From positions 106,433 to 170,432 of the forward strand of contig NZ_KB890469.1 of NCBI RefSeq assembly GCF_000373105.1: a stretch of DNA of 64,000 nucleotides. Direction: 5' to 3'. The notes beneath the pieces were generated by a model, which had not been told where the DNA came from, did not search any database, and saw nothing but the letters and a program-made list of their open reading frames with translations. The DNA is from Neolewinella persica DSM 23188. GTDB taxonomy: Bacteria; Bacteroidota; Bacteroidia; Chitinophagales; Saprospiraceae. This document shows, piece by piece, positions 41,614-49,501 of the stretch (positions are counted from its first letter, which is position 1; each line of letters begins with the position of its first letter). The position numbers and the translations under genes were made by a program.

Positions 41614-42296
41614 TTGTTAGGGATTGGATTCGGGTAATAGACCGGGGGGTAGGGGGATGCGCTGCATGGGGGGTAAATCTTTTTTGAAATTTCGGGTGAG
41701 GAGTGGAGCTCCCGCTCCGAAGGTTGGTTCATAGGCTAGAAGGCACTCAGGGGCTGGTGTCGTTGTGAATGCGGGCGAGGGGTTCCCTTGATCCTAGGAG
41801 CGCCGGTCACCTCTCGCTACCATAGACGATGCTTCGGGTTAGGAACAGATGGCGGGGTCGGCCCTAACGGGGTTAACGAAAACAATGGAATCAATGAAAC
41901 CAACGAAAACGAAGGGCTGCGCTGGCTCCTTCGGAGCTGCGCTGACCCATTGCTACGATAGACGGCCCTCCGGGCCTGGGTCACTCCTGCATTGGTGGGG
42001 AACTCTAGCGGGCCTAACGAAAACGAAGGGCTGCGCTGGCTCCTTCGGAGCTGCGCTGACCCATCGCTACGATAGACGGCCCTCCGGGCCTAAGCAAGAA
42101 TGCTAGCTGTCGCTCGTGACGGCTACCACCTTTCTGCGAAGATTTAGAGCATGCCTTGTTGATTCCGTCGTTGGTATTACCTTGCGTCCTTCCGGCCACT
42201 AAAGGCAAGTGAGCGCAGCGATCGAGCGATAACAAATGCCTGAAAACTGCCCCCTGAACCTGATTGCTAAAACCTAAAAACTAAAAACTAACGAAC
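41614..42296. other. 683-bp repeat-rich divergent region, no gene
   Basis: Between the lipoprotein gene and the LOG gene. It holds a 76-bp direct repeat, several TTCG/CTCCGG hairpins, and short A-rich words such as CTAAAACCTAAAAACTAAAA before the LOG start. An 85-codon open frame here is made of the direct repeat and is not called. Confidence 0.6.
41902..42091 (+). repeat. 76-bp direct repeat, 75/76 identical
   Basis: Copies at 41902-41977 and 42016-42091, period 114 bp, differing at one base by eye. Each contains the hairpins GGCTCCTTCGGAGC and GGCCCTCCGGGCC. The near-identity implies recent duplication or gene conversion. Confidence 0.9.
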
Positions 42297-42869
42297 ATGA
42301 AATCCATCGCCATCTTCTGCGGCTCTTCCTCTGGTGCTAATTTCACCTATACTTCCGCAGCCAAAGACATGGCAGCGGCCATCGTGGAGCGTAACCTCCG
42401 CCTCGTTTATGGTGCCGGATCGGTTGGGCTGATGGGCGTGGTGGCCGACGAAGTCCTGCGGTTGGGCGGACAGGTGCTGGGCGTGATCCCCCAGTTTCTG
42501 GTGGATATGGAGGTGGGCCACACGGGGCTGACCGAATTGATCGTAACGGAGACCATGCACGAGCGCAAACTGGCCATGGCCGAGGCATCTGACGGATTCA
42601 TTGCGATGCCGGGAGGCATCGGTACCCTGGAGGAAATCATCGAGGCGTTTACCTGGACCCAGCTGGGGGTACACGCTAAGCATTGTGGCCTGTTCAACGT
42701 CCATGGGTACTACAGTCACCTCTCCGGCCTGCTCGACCATATGGTCAAGGAGCGGTTCCTTAAAGACACGCATGCAGAAATGTTGCATATGGGCGCGGAC
42801 GCAGGTGCTTTGTTGGACTTGGTAATGAGCAAGCAAGGGATGGATAGGCAGGGGAAGTGGTTGGGATAG
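42297..42869 (+). CDS. LOG-family protein (TIGR00730; cytokinin-type nucleoside 5'-monophosphate phosphoribohydrolase)
   Basis: A 190-residue Rossmann-like protein. The diagnostic motif PGGIGTLEEIIEAFTWTQLG is at about 104-123, and the N-terminal IAIFCGSSSGAN is the phosphate-binding start; LVYGAGSVGLMGVVADEVL follows. The family cleaves the N-glycosidic bond of AMP or isopentenyl-AMP. In bacteria it may have a nucleotide-salvage role. A motif copy near its C-terminus is read as MGADAGAL. It stands alone, preceded by a repeat-rich gap and followed directly by the TTGGTCTATTGG word repeat. Confidence 0.92.
   Translation: MKSIAIFCGSSSGANFTYTSAAKDMAAAIVERNLRLVYGAGSVGLMGVVADEVLRLGGQVLGVIPQFLVDMEVGHTGLTELIVTETMHERKLAMAEASDGFIAMPGGIGTLEEIIEAFTWTQLGVHAKHCGLFNVHGYYSHLSGLLDHMVKERFLKDTHAEMLHMGADAGALLDLVMSKQGMDRQGKWLG
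42788..42811 (-). repeat. Dispersed motif copy in LOG gene
   Basis: GGGCGCGGACGCAGGTGC, an exact complement of the 18-bp consensus; read as MGADAGAL near the C-terminus. Confidence 0.9.
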
Positions 42870-42870
42870 G

Positions 42871-42907
42871 TGGTACTTTGGTCTATTGGTCTATTGGTCT
42901 GGTGGGG
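42871..42907 (+). repeat. Triple TTGGTCTA word behind LOG gene
   Basis: TTGGTCTATTGGTCTATTGG followed by TCTGGTGGGG, starting two bases after the LOG stop codon. Confidence 0.7.
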
Positions 42908-43021
42908 TTGGACGAAAGGCGCTCTGCGCCAGATCGGGAACTGTTATCTCCAGGGATGCAGAGAGAATCGAAGAATTCTGTTAAAGGAGTCGTCAGGTTC
43001 TACTGAATAAAGCTTAAACCC

Positions 43022-43029
43022 TACTTTTG
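43022..43029 (+). promoter_or_regulatory. -7 box TACTTTTG of the cohesin-like gene
   Basis: Exact TAnnTTTG match 60 nt before the ATG at 43090; no good TTG at the expected spacing. Confidence 0.45.
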
Positions 43030-43089
43030 AGGGGCGTGCTAATAATTTATCACGTCAGTATCCTTTCCCATTAACTTATTCACGATCCC

Positions 43090-44595
43090 ATGAAACTATT
43101 CTCTAATGCTGCCCTGGCGGTACTCTTTTCTTTTTCCGCTATCATCTCTGCCCAGCCGTTGGCGGATCTTTCTATTCCAGACCTTGTTGTCAACCCAGTG
43201 GAGGATACGATGTGTGTGCCCATTAATGCCAATCACTATCAGGAGGTGGTGGCGTACCAGTTTGCCATACGCTACGACTCCACCCAACTGGTTTTCGCAG
43301 AGGTAAGGTTTAATAATAACGGCCTGGGCATTAACAGTCGTAATTTTGGGATGCCCCTTGTTGGTCAGCTGCGTCACCTGTACAGTCCCTTCGACACCGG
43401 CCCAATTACCTTGCCTGATTCAACGCTACTCTTCGAGGTTTGCTTTACACCTAAGGTGCCGAATGGCTATTCTATTATAGCCTTTGGTGGGGACATAGAA
43501 ACATCTTTTCTTGATGATGATGTTCAGGAAATTGACTCACTTTTTTTGACAGACGGTAGTCTGACCTTTGGCGAAATACCGACCATCCCCCTTCGTCCCG
43601 GAGACACTAACGCCGATGGCACCGTCAATCATACCGACCTGCTCAACATCGGCCTGGCCTACGGGGCCTCCGGCCCCGCGCGGGATACAGTGGTAGATGG
43701 CTTCACCGAAGTAGAAGCTGTGCCCTGGCCCCAGACTCTGCCCGACGATACCAACTTCGCCAACATCGATGCCGACGGCAACGGTACCATCGAAGCCGCC
43801 GACGTGGCTGTTCTCAATACTTTCTACGGACAGGAAGCGCCCGGCTTCTGGAACCCGGGCGGCGGCACCTCCTCCGGTCGTTCCGCTGATCCATCACTTT
43901 ACCTGGGCGGAGTGGATACCATCAACGCCGGAGAGTTAATGACCCTGCCGATTTTTCTTGGTGAGCCAGACAATGCAGCAGCAGGCGGCAACGGTCTGGC
44001 TTTTACCCTTGAATTCAATCCGGACGAGGTTGATCTCTCCAGTCTGGCCATCAACCTGGAAAACTCTTTCCTCGGCGAGGACCTCCTCTCCATTGCCAAG
44101 GTCACGGAGTTAACCACCGGCCGCTTTGAGGTAGCCCTTGCCCGCAAAGACCGCGCTGATGCACCGGCTCCCGCCGGTGCCGCCCTCGTCGGTAACCTGA
44201 CCTTCCGCGCTCTGAACAATTCCGCCAACGAAAACTACCAACTCAACCTGGTCCTCACGCCGGATGCCTACCTCAGTGCCGATCAGGTAACCATCGCTTT
44301 AGGCGGTACGGGGAACGAAATTGAAGTGAACGGTACGGTCTCCAGCCGGGAGCCCACCTGGGCACGTGGCATCAACATCTTCCCTAACCCTACGCAGGAA
44401 GGCGTAGTAATTCTGAATAACCTGCCCGCAGGCGTTACCGATATCAGCTTGGTCACGATGCATGGACAGGAACTGGCGCGGTATCCCGGAAGCCAGCGTA
44501 GTCTTGACCTTAGCGAACTGCCTGCGGGGATGTACGTGGTGCGGATTGCTGCGGGAGCGGAGCAGGCTAATCGGTTAGTTGTTCGGGGGCGGTAG
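43090..44595 (+). CDS. T9SS-exported protein with cohesin-like and dockerin-like domains
   Basis: A 501-residue secreted protein with a signal peptide (about 1-21). A cohesin-like beta-sandwich covers about 22-165 (VEDTMCVPINANHYQEVVAYQFAIRYDSTQLVF). A dockerin-like calcium region with paired loops follows: GDTNADGTVNHTDLLNIGLAYG and IDADGNGTIEAADVAVLNTFYG. A second cohesin-like domain (VDTINAGELMTLPIFLGEPDNAAAGGNGLAFTLEFNPDEVDLS) follows. The final 80 residues are a T9SS type A sorting domain (FPNPTQEGVVILNNL...LPAGMYVVRI). It is likely displayed on the surface, possibly for self-assembly or matrix binding. It has no enzymatic domain. Single gene. Confidence 0.87.
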   Translation: MKLFSNAALAVLFSFSAIISAQPLADLSIPDLVVNPVEDTMCVPINANHYQEVVAYQFAIRYDSTQLVFAEVRFNNNGLGINSRNFGMPLVGQLRHLYSPFDTGPITLPDSTLLFEVCFTPKVPNGYSIIAFGGDIETSFLDDDVQEIDSLFLTDGSLTFGEIPTIPLRPGDTNADGTVNHTDLLNIGLAYGASGPARDTVVDGFTEVEAVPWPQTLPDDTNFANIDADGNGTIEAADVAVLNTFYGQEAPGFWNPGGGTSSGRSADPSLYLGGVDTINAGELMTLPIFLGEPDNAAAGGNGLAFTLEFNPDEVDLSSLAINLENSFLGEDLLSIAKVTELTTGRFEVALARKDRADAPAPAGAALVGNLTFRALNNSANENYQLNLVLTPDAYLSADQVTIALGGTGNEIEVNGTVSSREPTWARGINIFPNPTQEGVVILNNLPAGVTDISLVTMHGQELARYPGSQRSLDLSELPAGMYVVRIAAGAEQANRLVVRGR

Positions 44596-44796
44596 CTGGG
44601 CTGTACTAAGGACGCTCCGAGCACTAACGGTTGCACCTCCGACAATGCTTGATGCTGATTGGGTGGACGGAAGAACACGTTCTCCGATAGACGCTTAATG
44701 TTTACGGTGAGGTAGATGATGAGATATCAAAAATGTCTTACATTGGTCACCAGCTAAAATCAAAACCAAATCAAGCCCTTTCTCTCAAAGTCTGAA
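44596..44796. other. Intergenic region before the EAD11 gene
   Basis: 201 bp. A TACATTGG near 44739 is a weak -7 candidate. There is no ATG in frame between the upstream stop (44755-44757) and the TTG at 44797. Confidence 0.35.
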
Positions 44797-47496
44797 TTGC
44801 AAAACCTTATCGGTCAGGATAAGGCTAAGCAGGCTATTAATGCTTTGTTGGAAATCACTGAATCCTTGGAAGACGAAGACTTGCGCGATGAAGTTCTTTT
44901 ACTTTCCTCTAAGTTTAAACAGTACAGGAAAAAAGCACGGAAAGGAACTTTATCGATTGAAGATCAAAGCATTTCGATTGCTCGCATTCATGACGCTGCA
45001 CTGCAAATTATCGGCCAGTTACCCGACCAGACCCTAAAGAAAGAGGCGGTTGAACCAGGCGAAAGTGGTTTCCGCCCGTTTTGGAAGTACGTTGTCGGAT
45101 TAGCAGTTATTCTTGGTGTTTCAGCAGTGATTGCGGCATCCACTGGATACAATCCGAAAGACGTTTTCTACCCTGAGCCAGCCCCTAAAGAAGTATTACT
45201 TAGTCCACCACCCGTACAAAGCTCCATTTTTCAACCTGATGATCAGGAAGCTTTTAATGTACTGATTGTTCGTTTTGAGGATTATATCGCGGGAGAGGAT
45301 ACCTACTGCATAGGCCGGGCCGTAGAGGAGCATTTGAACGTGATTGCAGCTAATGAAGATGTTTACATTCCCTTACATACAGTGTATGTGGTAGACAGTA
45401 TTCCACCGCCTAATAGTCAGGAAGAAGCCATTATAATCCAAAAAAGGCACCATGCCGACTTGATCATATATGGTCTGGCCCGCCAGGTTGAACAGAATTG
45501 TGCTGGGGCTGAAGTCTGTTTTCGCTATAAGATTTCCGACGAGGTGATTGCTAATTTAGCAACGGACTCTGACGTCAAGTTCGCCAAGCATGACGCTGAG
45601 TACACGTCGACCAGCCCAATGGCCATTGAGGCTGGAAAATTACAGATTGATTCTGTATCTATGAAGTATTGGATTACCTCATTAATCAATGTTAAGGCGA
45701 AGAAGATAGAAGAGGCGTTCCTTGCTTTGGACAGGCTAAGTGAATTGGGGAGTTTTTTGATTTCTGGTTTAAATAAGGTGTTACGGTATTTCGTAGCAGG
45801 TAATACTTTTTATGACTTGAGAGAATACCAAAAAGCAATTGATAATTACGACAAAATAATCGAATTAAGTCCTACGTCGTCCGCTGCTTATCACAACAGA
45901 GGTGTCGCTTTAGCGTCGTTAAAGGAATATACAAAAGCAATCGTTGACTTTAATAAAGTCATTGATTTAGATCCCGGTTATGTTGGTTCTTATATGAATC
46001 GAGGGCATATCTACACTGAGTTGAAAGAATATCAAAAAGCGATTGCCAATTTTGATCAGGTGTTAGCGCTGGCGCCAGATTATGTCGTAGCTTATTGCGA
46101 CCGAGGAGGCGCTTATTCTTATCTGAGAGAATATGACAAAGCATTAGCTGACTTTAATAAGACACTGGAGTTAGATTCAAGTTTTGCTAAAGCTTATAGT
46201 GGTCGGGGGGGGGCATATGCTGGCCTGAAAAAATACGAGAAAGCCATAATCGATTGTAATAAGGCTCTTGAACTGGACTTGAAGAATGATATGGCTTATA
46301 GTAACCGTGGAGCCGCCTATATCGGTCTAAAAGAATATACGAGAGGCATAGAAGATTGTAACAAAGCACTTGAGTTGAATCCAGGATATGCTATGGCCTA
46401 TAGTAACCGGGGAGGTGGGAACGTCGGTCTAAAAAAGTATGCTGAAGCCATAGACGATTGTGATAAGGCACTTAAGTTAGATTCAACAAATGTTATTGCT
46501 TATAGTAACCGAGCGGCGGCTTATGATGGCTTAGAAGAGTACGAAAGAGCTATTGCTGACTGTGAAAGAGTACTTGAGTTAGATCAAGATATTGTCGGTG
46601 CTTATAATAATCGGGGGGTAGCCTATGTCGGCTTGGAAGAATATGAAAGAGGCATTGCTGATTTTGACAAGGCAATTGAGCTAGACTCAATGGATGCCCT
46701 TGCTTATAGTAATCGGGGAGGAGCCTTTATTGGGTTAAAGGAATATACGAGTACTATTGCTAGTTGCGATAAAGCACTTGAGTTAGATCCGAGAATCGTC
46801 AGTGCCTATGATAATCGGGGGAGGGCTTATACATTGTTGAAGGACTATAAAAAAGCGATTGCTGATTTTGACGAAATTATTAAATTAGACCCAAAATTTA
46901 TTAGTGCTTATGTAGATCGAGGTATTGTATATATTCTTCAGGAAGAATACAAAAGAGCAATTGAAGATTTTGATAGAGCAATTGAATTAGATCCGAAATC
47001 TACTGATGTTTATCATTTCCGTGGAGGGGCGTACACTTTTTTAGAAGACTATCAAAGGGCAATTTTAAATTATGACAAAGCACTTGAGTTGGAACCAGGC
47101 TATGCCGACGTTTATGACAGCAGAGGAACTGCATACTCCGAAATGAGGAATTATGATAGAGCAATTAGTGATTTTAAAAAAGCGATCAAGTTAGACCCGA
47201 AAAACGCCTATGCTTACAACAACTTAGCCTACAGCCTCCTAAAAGTCAAACAACTTAATGAAGCAAAGAAAAATCTAGACAAATCCAAAGAGCTAGACCC
47301 TGAAAACAGCTGGGTCTACCGAAACCTAACCTGCTACTACGCTTTGCAAAACCAGAAAGAGCTGGCTTTGCAAAACCTGGAAAAAGCGATCAGCCTGGGG
47401 TATGATGACGTTGAATGGTTAAAAGAAGAAGAGAGCTTCGATTCGATTCGGGATCAACTGCGCTTTAAACAGTTGATAGGCGCAATTAAAAATTGA
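44797..47496 (+). CDS. EAD11 - transmembrane - FlgO/TolB-N-like - 16xTPR protein
   Basis: An 899-residue protein. Residues 1-76 (NLIGQDKAKQAINALLEI...DEVLLLSSKFKQYRKKARKGTLSIEDQSISIARIHDAALQIIGQL) match effector-associated domain 11 in length, helix pattern and the RKGTLS turn. This is a small adaptor domain found in bacterial conflict systems. One membrane helix is at about 96-115. Residues about 140-270 (FNVLIVRFEDYIAGEDTYCIGRAVEEHL...ADLIIYGLARQVEQ) resemble the FlgO/TolB-N-like sensor fold found ahead of TPRs. About 16 TPRs of 34 residues follow (YSNRGGAYxGLKEYxxAIxDCDKALELD). The only usable start is TTG. DNA is AT-richer than neighbours. EAD11 would face the cytoplasm, TPRs outside. Confidence 0.8.
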   Translation: MQNLIGQDKAKQAINALLEITESLEDEDLRDEVLLLSSKFKQYRKKARKGTLSIEDQSISIARIHDAALQIIGQLPDQTLKKEAVEPGESGFRPFWKYVVGLAVILGVSAVIAASTGYNPKDVFYPEPAPKEVLLSPPPVQSSIFQPDDQEAFNVLIVRFEDYIAGEDTYCIGRAVEEHLNVIAANEDVYIPLHTVYVVDSIPPPNSQEEAIIIQKRHHADLIIYGLARQVEQNCAGAEVCFRYKISDEVIANLATDSDVKFAKHDAEYTSTSPMAIEAGKLQIDSVSMKYWITSLINVKAKKIEEAFLALDRLSELGSFLISGLNKVLRYFVAGNTFYDLREYQKAIDNYDKIIELSPTSSAAYHNRGVALASLKEYTKAIVDFNKVIDLDPGYVGSYMNRGHIYTELKEYQKAIANFDQVLALAPDYVVAYCDRGGAYSYLREYDKALADFNKTLELDSSFAKAYSGRGGAYAGLKKYEKAIIDCNKALELDLKNDMAYSNRGAAYIGLKEYTRGIEDCNKALELNPGYAMAYSNRGGGNVGLKKYAEAIDDCDKALKLDSTNVIAYSNRAAAYDGLEEYERAIADCERVLELDQDIVGAYNNRGVAYVGLEEYERGIADFDKAIELDSMDALAYSNRGGAFIGLKEYTSTIASCDKALELDPRIVSAYDNRGRAYTLLKDYKKAIADFDEIIKLDPKFISAYVDRGIVYILQEEYKRAIEDFDRAIELDPKSTDVYHFRGGAYTFLEDYQRAILNYDKALELEPGYADVYDSRGTAYSEMRNYDRAISDFKKAIKLDPKNAYAYNNLAYSLLKVKQLNEAKKNLDKSKELDPENSWVYRNLTCYYALQNQKELALQNLEKAISLGYDDVEWLKEEESFDSIRDQLRFKQLIGAIKN

Positions 47497-47592
47497 AAAC
47501 TGGTCTCCCTGCCTAGCTTTTTGAGCTTTGTAACACAGTACTGACTTTAGTCGGAAAAATCAGGAGCGAATCCAATTATCACGGCAATTAGT

Positions 47593-47606
47593 GGCACTGG
47601 AGTGCC
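47593..47606. terminator. Small hairpin in convergent gap
   Basis: GGCACT-GG-AGTGCC, 6-bp perfect stem with a 2-nt loop, in the gap between the EAD11 gene and the kinase gene. No T-run, so termination is uncertain. Confidence 0.35.
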
Positions 47607-47622
47607 TACGCCGTTTCGCAGC

Positions 47623-48675
47623 TCAGCTAGAAAACCCCATTAACACCTCCGCCAACTTCAGTTGATTCCTCCCCCGAACCAAATTATGCTCCGCATACTT
47701 AATCCCATAATAGACGTCCCCATTAAAATAGTCCGTCAAAAAACGGACCGCCATAATGTAGGCAAGCAACGCCCCGGATTGGGGCAGGTAATGTAACTCA
47801 GCCTCCGACAGGTAATCCCGGGTAACGGAGAGGTAGCCTTCGGTGAAGGCAGTGTACTTCTCCCGGTCTACGCCGATGAGGTGGAGGTCAGGCTCGTCTT
47901 CGGCGGCGGTAGCCGCTGCGGTGCGTATGCCGTCGCCATAGTCGAAGTGGACGATGCCGGGCATCACGGTGTCCAGGTCGACGACCGCCAGGCCTTCCCC
48001 GGCCGGGGTAAGCAGGACGTTGTTGAACTTCGTGTCGTTATGTGTCACCCGCGTCTTCAACACCCCGCGTTCCCACACCCGCTGTATTGCCGTCATGTCG
48101 TTGGCGAGGGCCAGTACCCGCTTAATCTCCGGCTGGCACTGCAAAACCCTGTTTTTTAACTTCCCCTGCACCTGCGTCCGCGCCACCTCAAATGCCTTCA
48201 GCCGCGATACAATGTTGTGGAAATCCGGCAGCACCGGAACGATCTGTTTAGCCGGAAAATCATCCAGAAACCGAAGGAAATAACCATATGACCGCGCACC
48301 AGCGTAGGCTTGCTCCGGGGTCTCAACTACGTCGTAAGACACGAGCCCGGACAGAAATTCGAAGACCCGCCAATACGCCCCCTCCTGGTCTTTCAGCCAC
48401 CACCTTCCCTCAAGGGTCGGAATCAACTGCAGCGTTTGCTGTCGACCAGCTTCCCCCGAAGCCTTCATTATCTTCTTTCTCAGGTGGTCCGTTACGAGCT
48501 GGATATTGTCACTCAATGCCGCGATGTCCGGAAAAACCAGGTGGTTGACCCGTTGCAGGAGGTATTCATCTTCTTCCGTCTTTACCCGGAAAGAAGCATT
48601 GATGTGGCCCGAACCAAAGGGGCTGACGTCGATGGCCGGGCCTGAAAGCCGGAAGCGGGAGACAATATGCTGCAT
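47623..48675 (-). CDS. APH/choline-kinase-fold sugar kinase (NahK-like)
   Basis: A 350-residue aminoglycoside-phosphotransferase-fold kinase. SPFGSGHINASFRVKTEEDEYLLQRVNH is the nucleotide-binding start characteristic of N-acetylhexosamine 1-kinase relatives. The catalytic loop VTHNDTKFNNVLL (Asp near 214) and metal motif AVVDLDTVMPG are intact, followed by HFDYGDGIRT. The likely role is phosphorylation of an amino-sugar or polyol in the cytoplasm; resistance to aminoglycosides is not suggested. A motif copy is read as EVARTQVQ in a helix near residue 168. It stands alone, convergent with the EAD11 gene. Confidence 0.85.
   Translation of the reverse strand: MQHIVSRFRLSGPAIDVSPFGSGHINASFRVKTEEDEYLLQRVNHLVFPDIAALSDNIQLVTDHLRKKIMKASGEAGRQQTLQLIPTLEGRWWLKDQEGAYWRVFEFLSGLVSYDVVETPEQAYAGARSYGYFLRFLDDFPAKQIVPVLPDFHNIVSRLKAFEVARTQVQGKLKNRVLQCQPEIKRVLALANDMTAIQRVWERGVLKTRVTHNDTKFNNVLLTPAGEGLAVVDLDTVMPGIVHFDYGDGIRTAAATAAEDEPDLHLIGVDREKYTAFTEGYLSVTRDYLSEAELHYLPQSGALLAYIMAVRFLTDYFNGDVYYGIKYAEHNLVRGRNQLKLAEVLMGFSS
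48163..48186 (+). repeat. Dispersed motif copy in NahK-like gene
   Basis: TGCACCTGCGTCCGCGCC, an exact consensus match; read on the coding strand as ARTQVQ. Confidence 0.92.
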
Positions 48676-48787
48676 AAGTCAGTGGTGGTGAGTTAAGGAG
48701 GGAAGGTACACCGATTCCGAACGGTAACCATACCTCGCAACACGGCCTGAGCCAGGAAAATACAGATCGGCAAATTTCCACCTTAAC

Positions 48788-48818
48788 TTGGTGGAGTGGG
48801 TGGCAAAGGCTAAGTTTG
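48788..48818 (+). promoter_or_regulatory. Promoter TTG-N20-TAAGTTTG
   Basis: TTG at 48788-48790, exactly 20 bases, then TAAGTTTG at 48811-48818. Predicted start of transcription near 48823, 25 nt before the ATG at 48848. It argues against an upstream in-frame start at 48788. Confidence 0.75.
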
Positions 48819-48847
48819 GCGGTACTAATGGTCAAGAAGCTGAATTT

Positions 48848-49501
48848 ATGAAAGAACAAACAAGAGGAATGTTAATCGGTGGTGTAGCCGGGCTGTTACT
48901 CGGTGTGCTGGTGATGATGCTTTTTGGCCAGGGCGAACTGGATGATGTCTCCATTGGGGGCAGTGAAACCGGGTTTAAATTCGAACTCAAGTCGAAGAAG
49001 GTAACAACTGATGTACTCGATAAAATATGGCAAGACAATAATTTCAGACCAGTGTTGGTCGACTGGCTGGTGCAAAAAGACTATGTCAGTATCGACGACG
49101 ACGTCGCCATCGAGGAAAGGCTAAAGTCCCTTTCCCCAAAAGATGAGCTGGCAAAAAAGATCATTGCTCTGCACAGAGAATACATGGGCCCCTTCCAAAT
49201 TATTGCCGATTCCGCCAGGATCATCAAACCAGGTTACGAGATTCCGGTATCGCGTGCCTTTACCTGGCGCGGGAACGTCCTGGCAGGGAAAACCATTGAA
49301 CTGTCTTACCCCGGCGCAGGTATCCTCCCCATACGGCTAAAATGTACGGATGAGCTGGGCGCAAAACCAAGCTTTAAGAGCGCATTACCAAATACCTTTC
49401 ACGTTAATGAAAAGGTTTTTAACGCCTTAGTGGGCGACGATAATAAGGATCCTCAGAAAGCCGCGGAGGGATGGATTTACGTCTCGGTGGTGGGGAATTA
49501 A
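48848..49501 (+). CDS. Membrane-anchored protein of unknown function
   Basis: A 217-residue protein with a short cytoplasmic start (MKEQTRG), one glycine-rich membrane segment (about 8-27, MLIGGVAGLLLGVLVMMLFG) and a soluble extracytoplasmic part. A helical section to about 105 contains KSLSPKDELAKKIIALHREYMGPF. A beta-rich C-terminus follows (YEIPVSRAFTWRGNVLAGKTIELSYPGAGILPIRLKC). I do not recognise the family. It converges on the ABC permease/M1 gene, and the two stop codons overlap in the four bases TTAA (49498-49501). The start is supported by a strong promoter directly in front. Confidence 0.7.
   Translation: MKEQTRGMLIGGVAGLLLGVLVMMLFGQGELDDVSIGGSETGFKFELKSKKVTTDVLDKIWQDNNFRPVLVDWLVQKDYVSIDDDVAIEERLKSLSPKDELAKKIIALHREYMGPFQIIADSARIIKPGYEIPVSRAFTWRGNVLAGKTIELSYPGAGILPIRLKCTDELGAKPSFKSALPNTFHVNEKVFNALVGDDNKDPQKAAEGWIYVSVVGN

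Noticed and set aside
41849..42106. 85-codon rightward open frame
   Set aside because: Made of the 76-bp direct repeat; its two halves repeat the same peptide and there is no homology or promoter.
47623..48675. Aminoglycoside resistance gene
   Set aside because: The fold is shared, but the N-terminal GSGHIN motif and lack of mobile context point to a sugar kinase.
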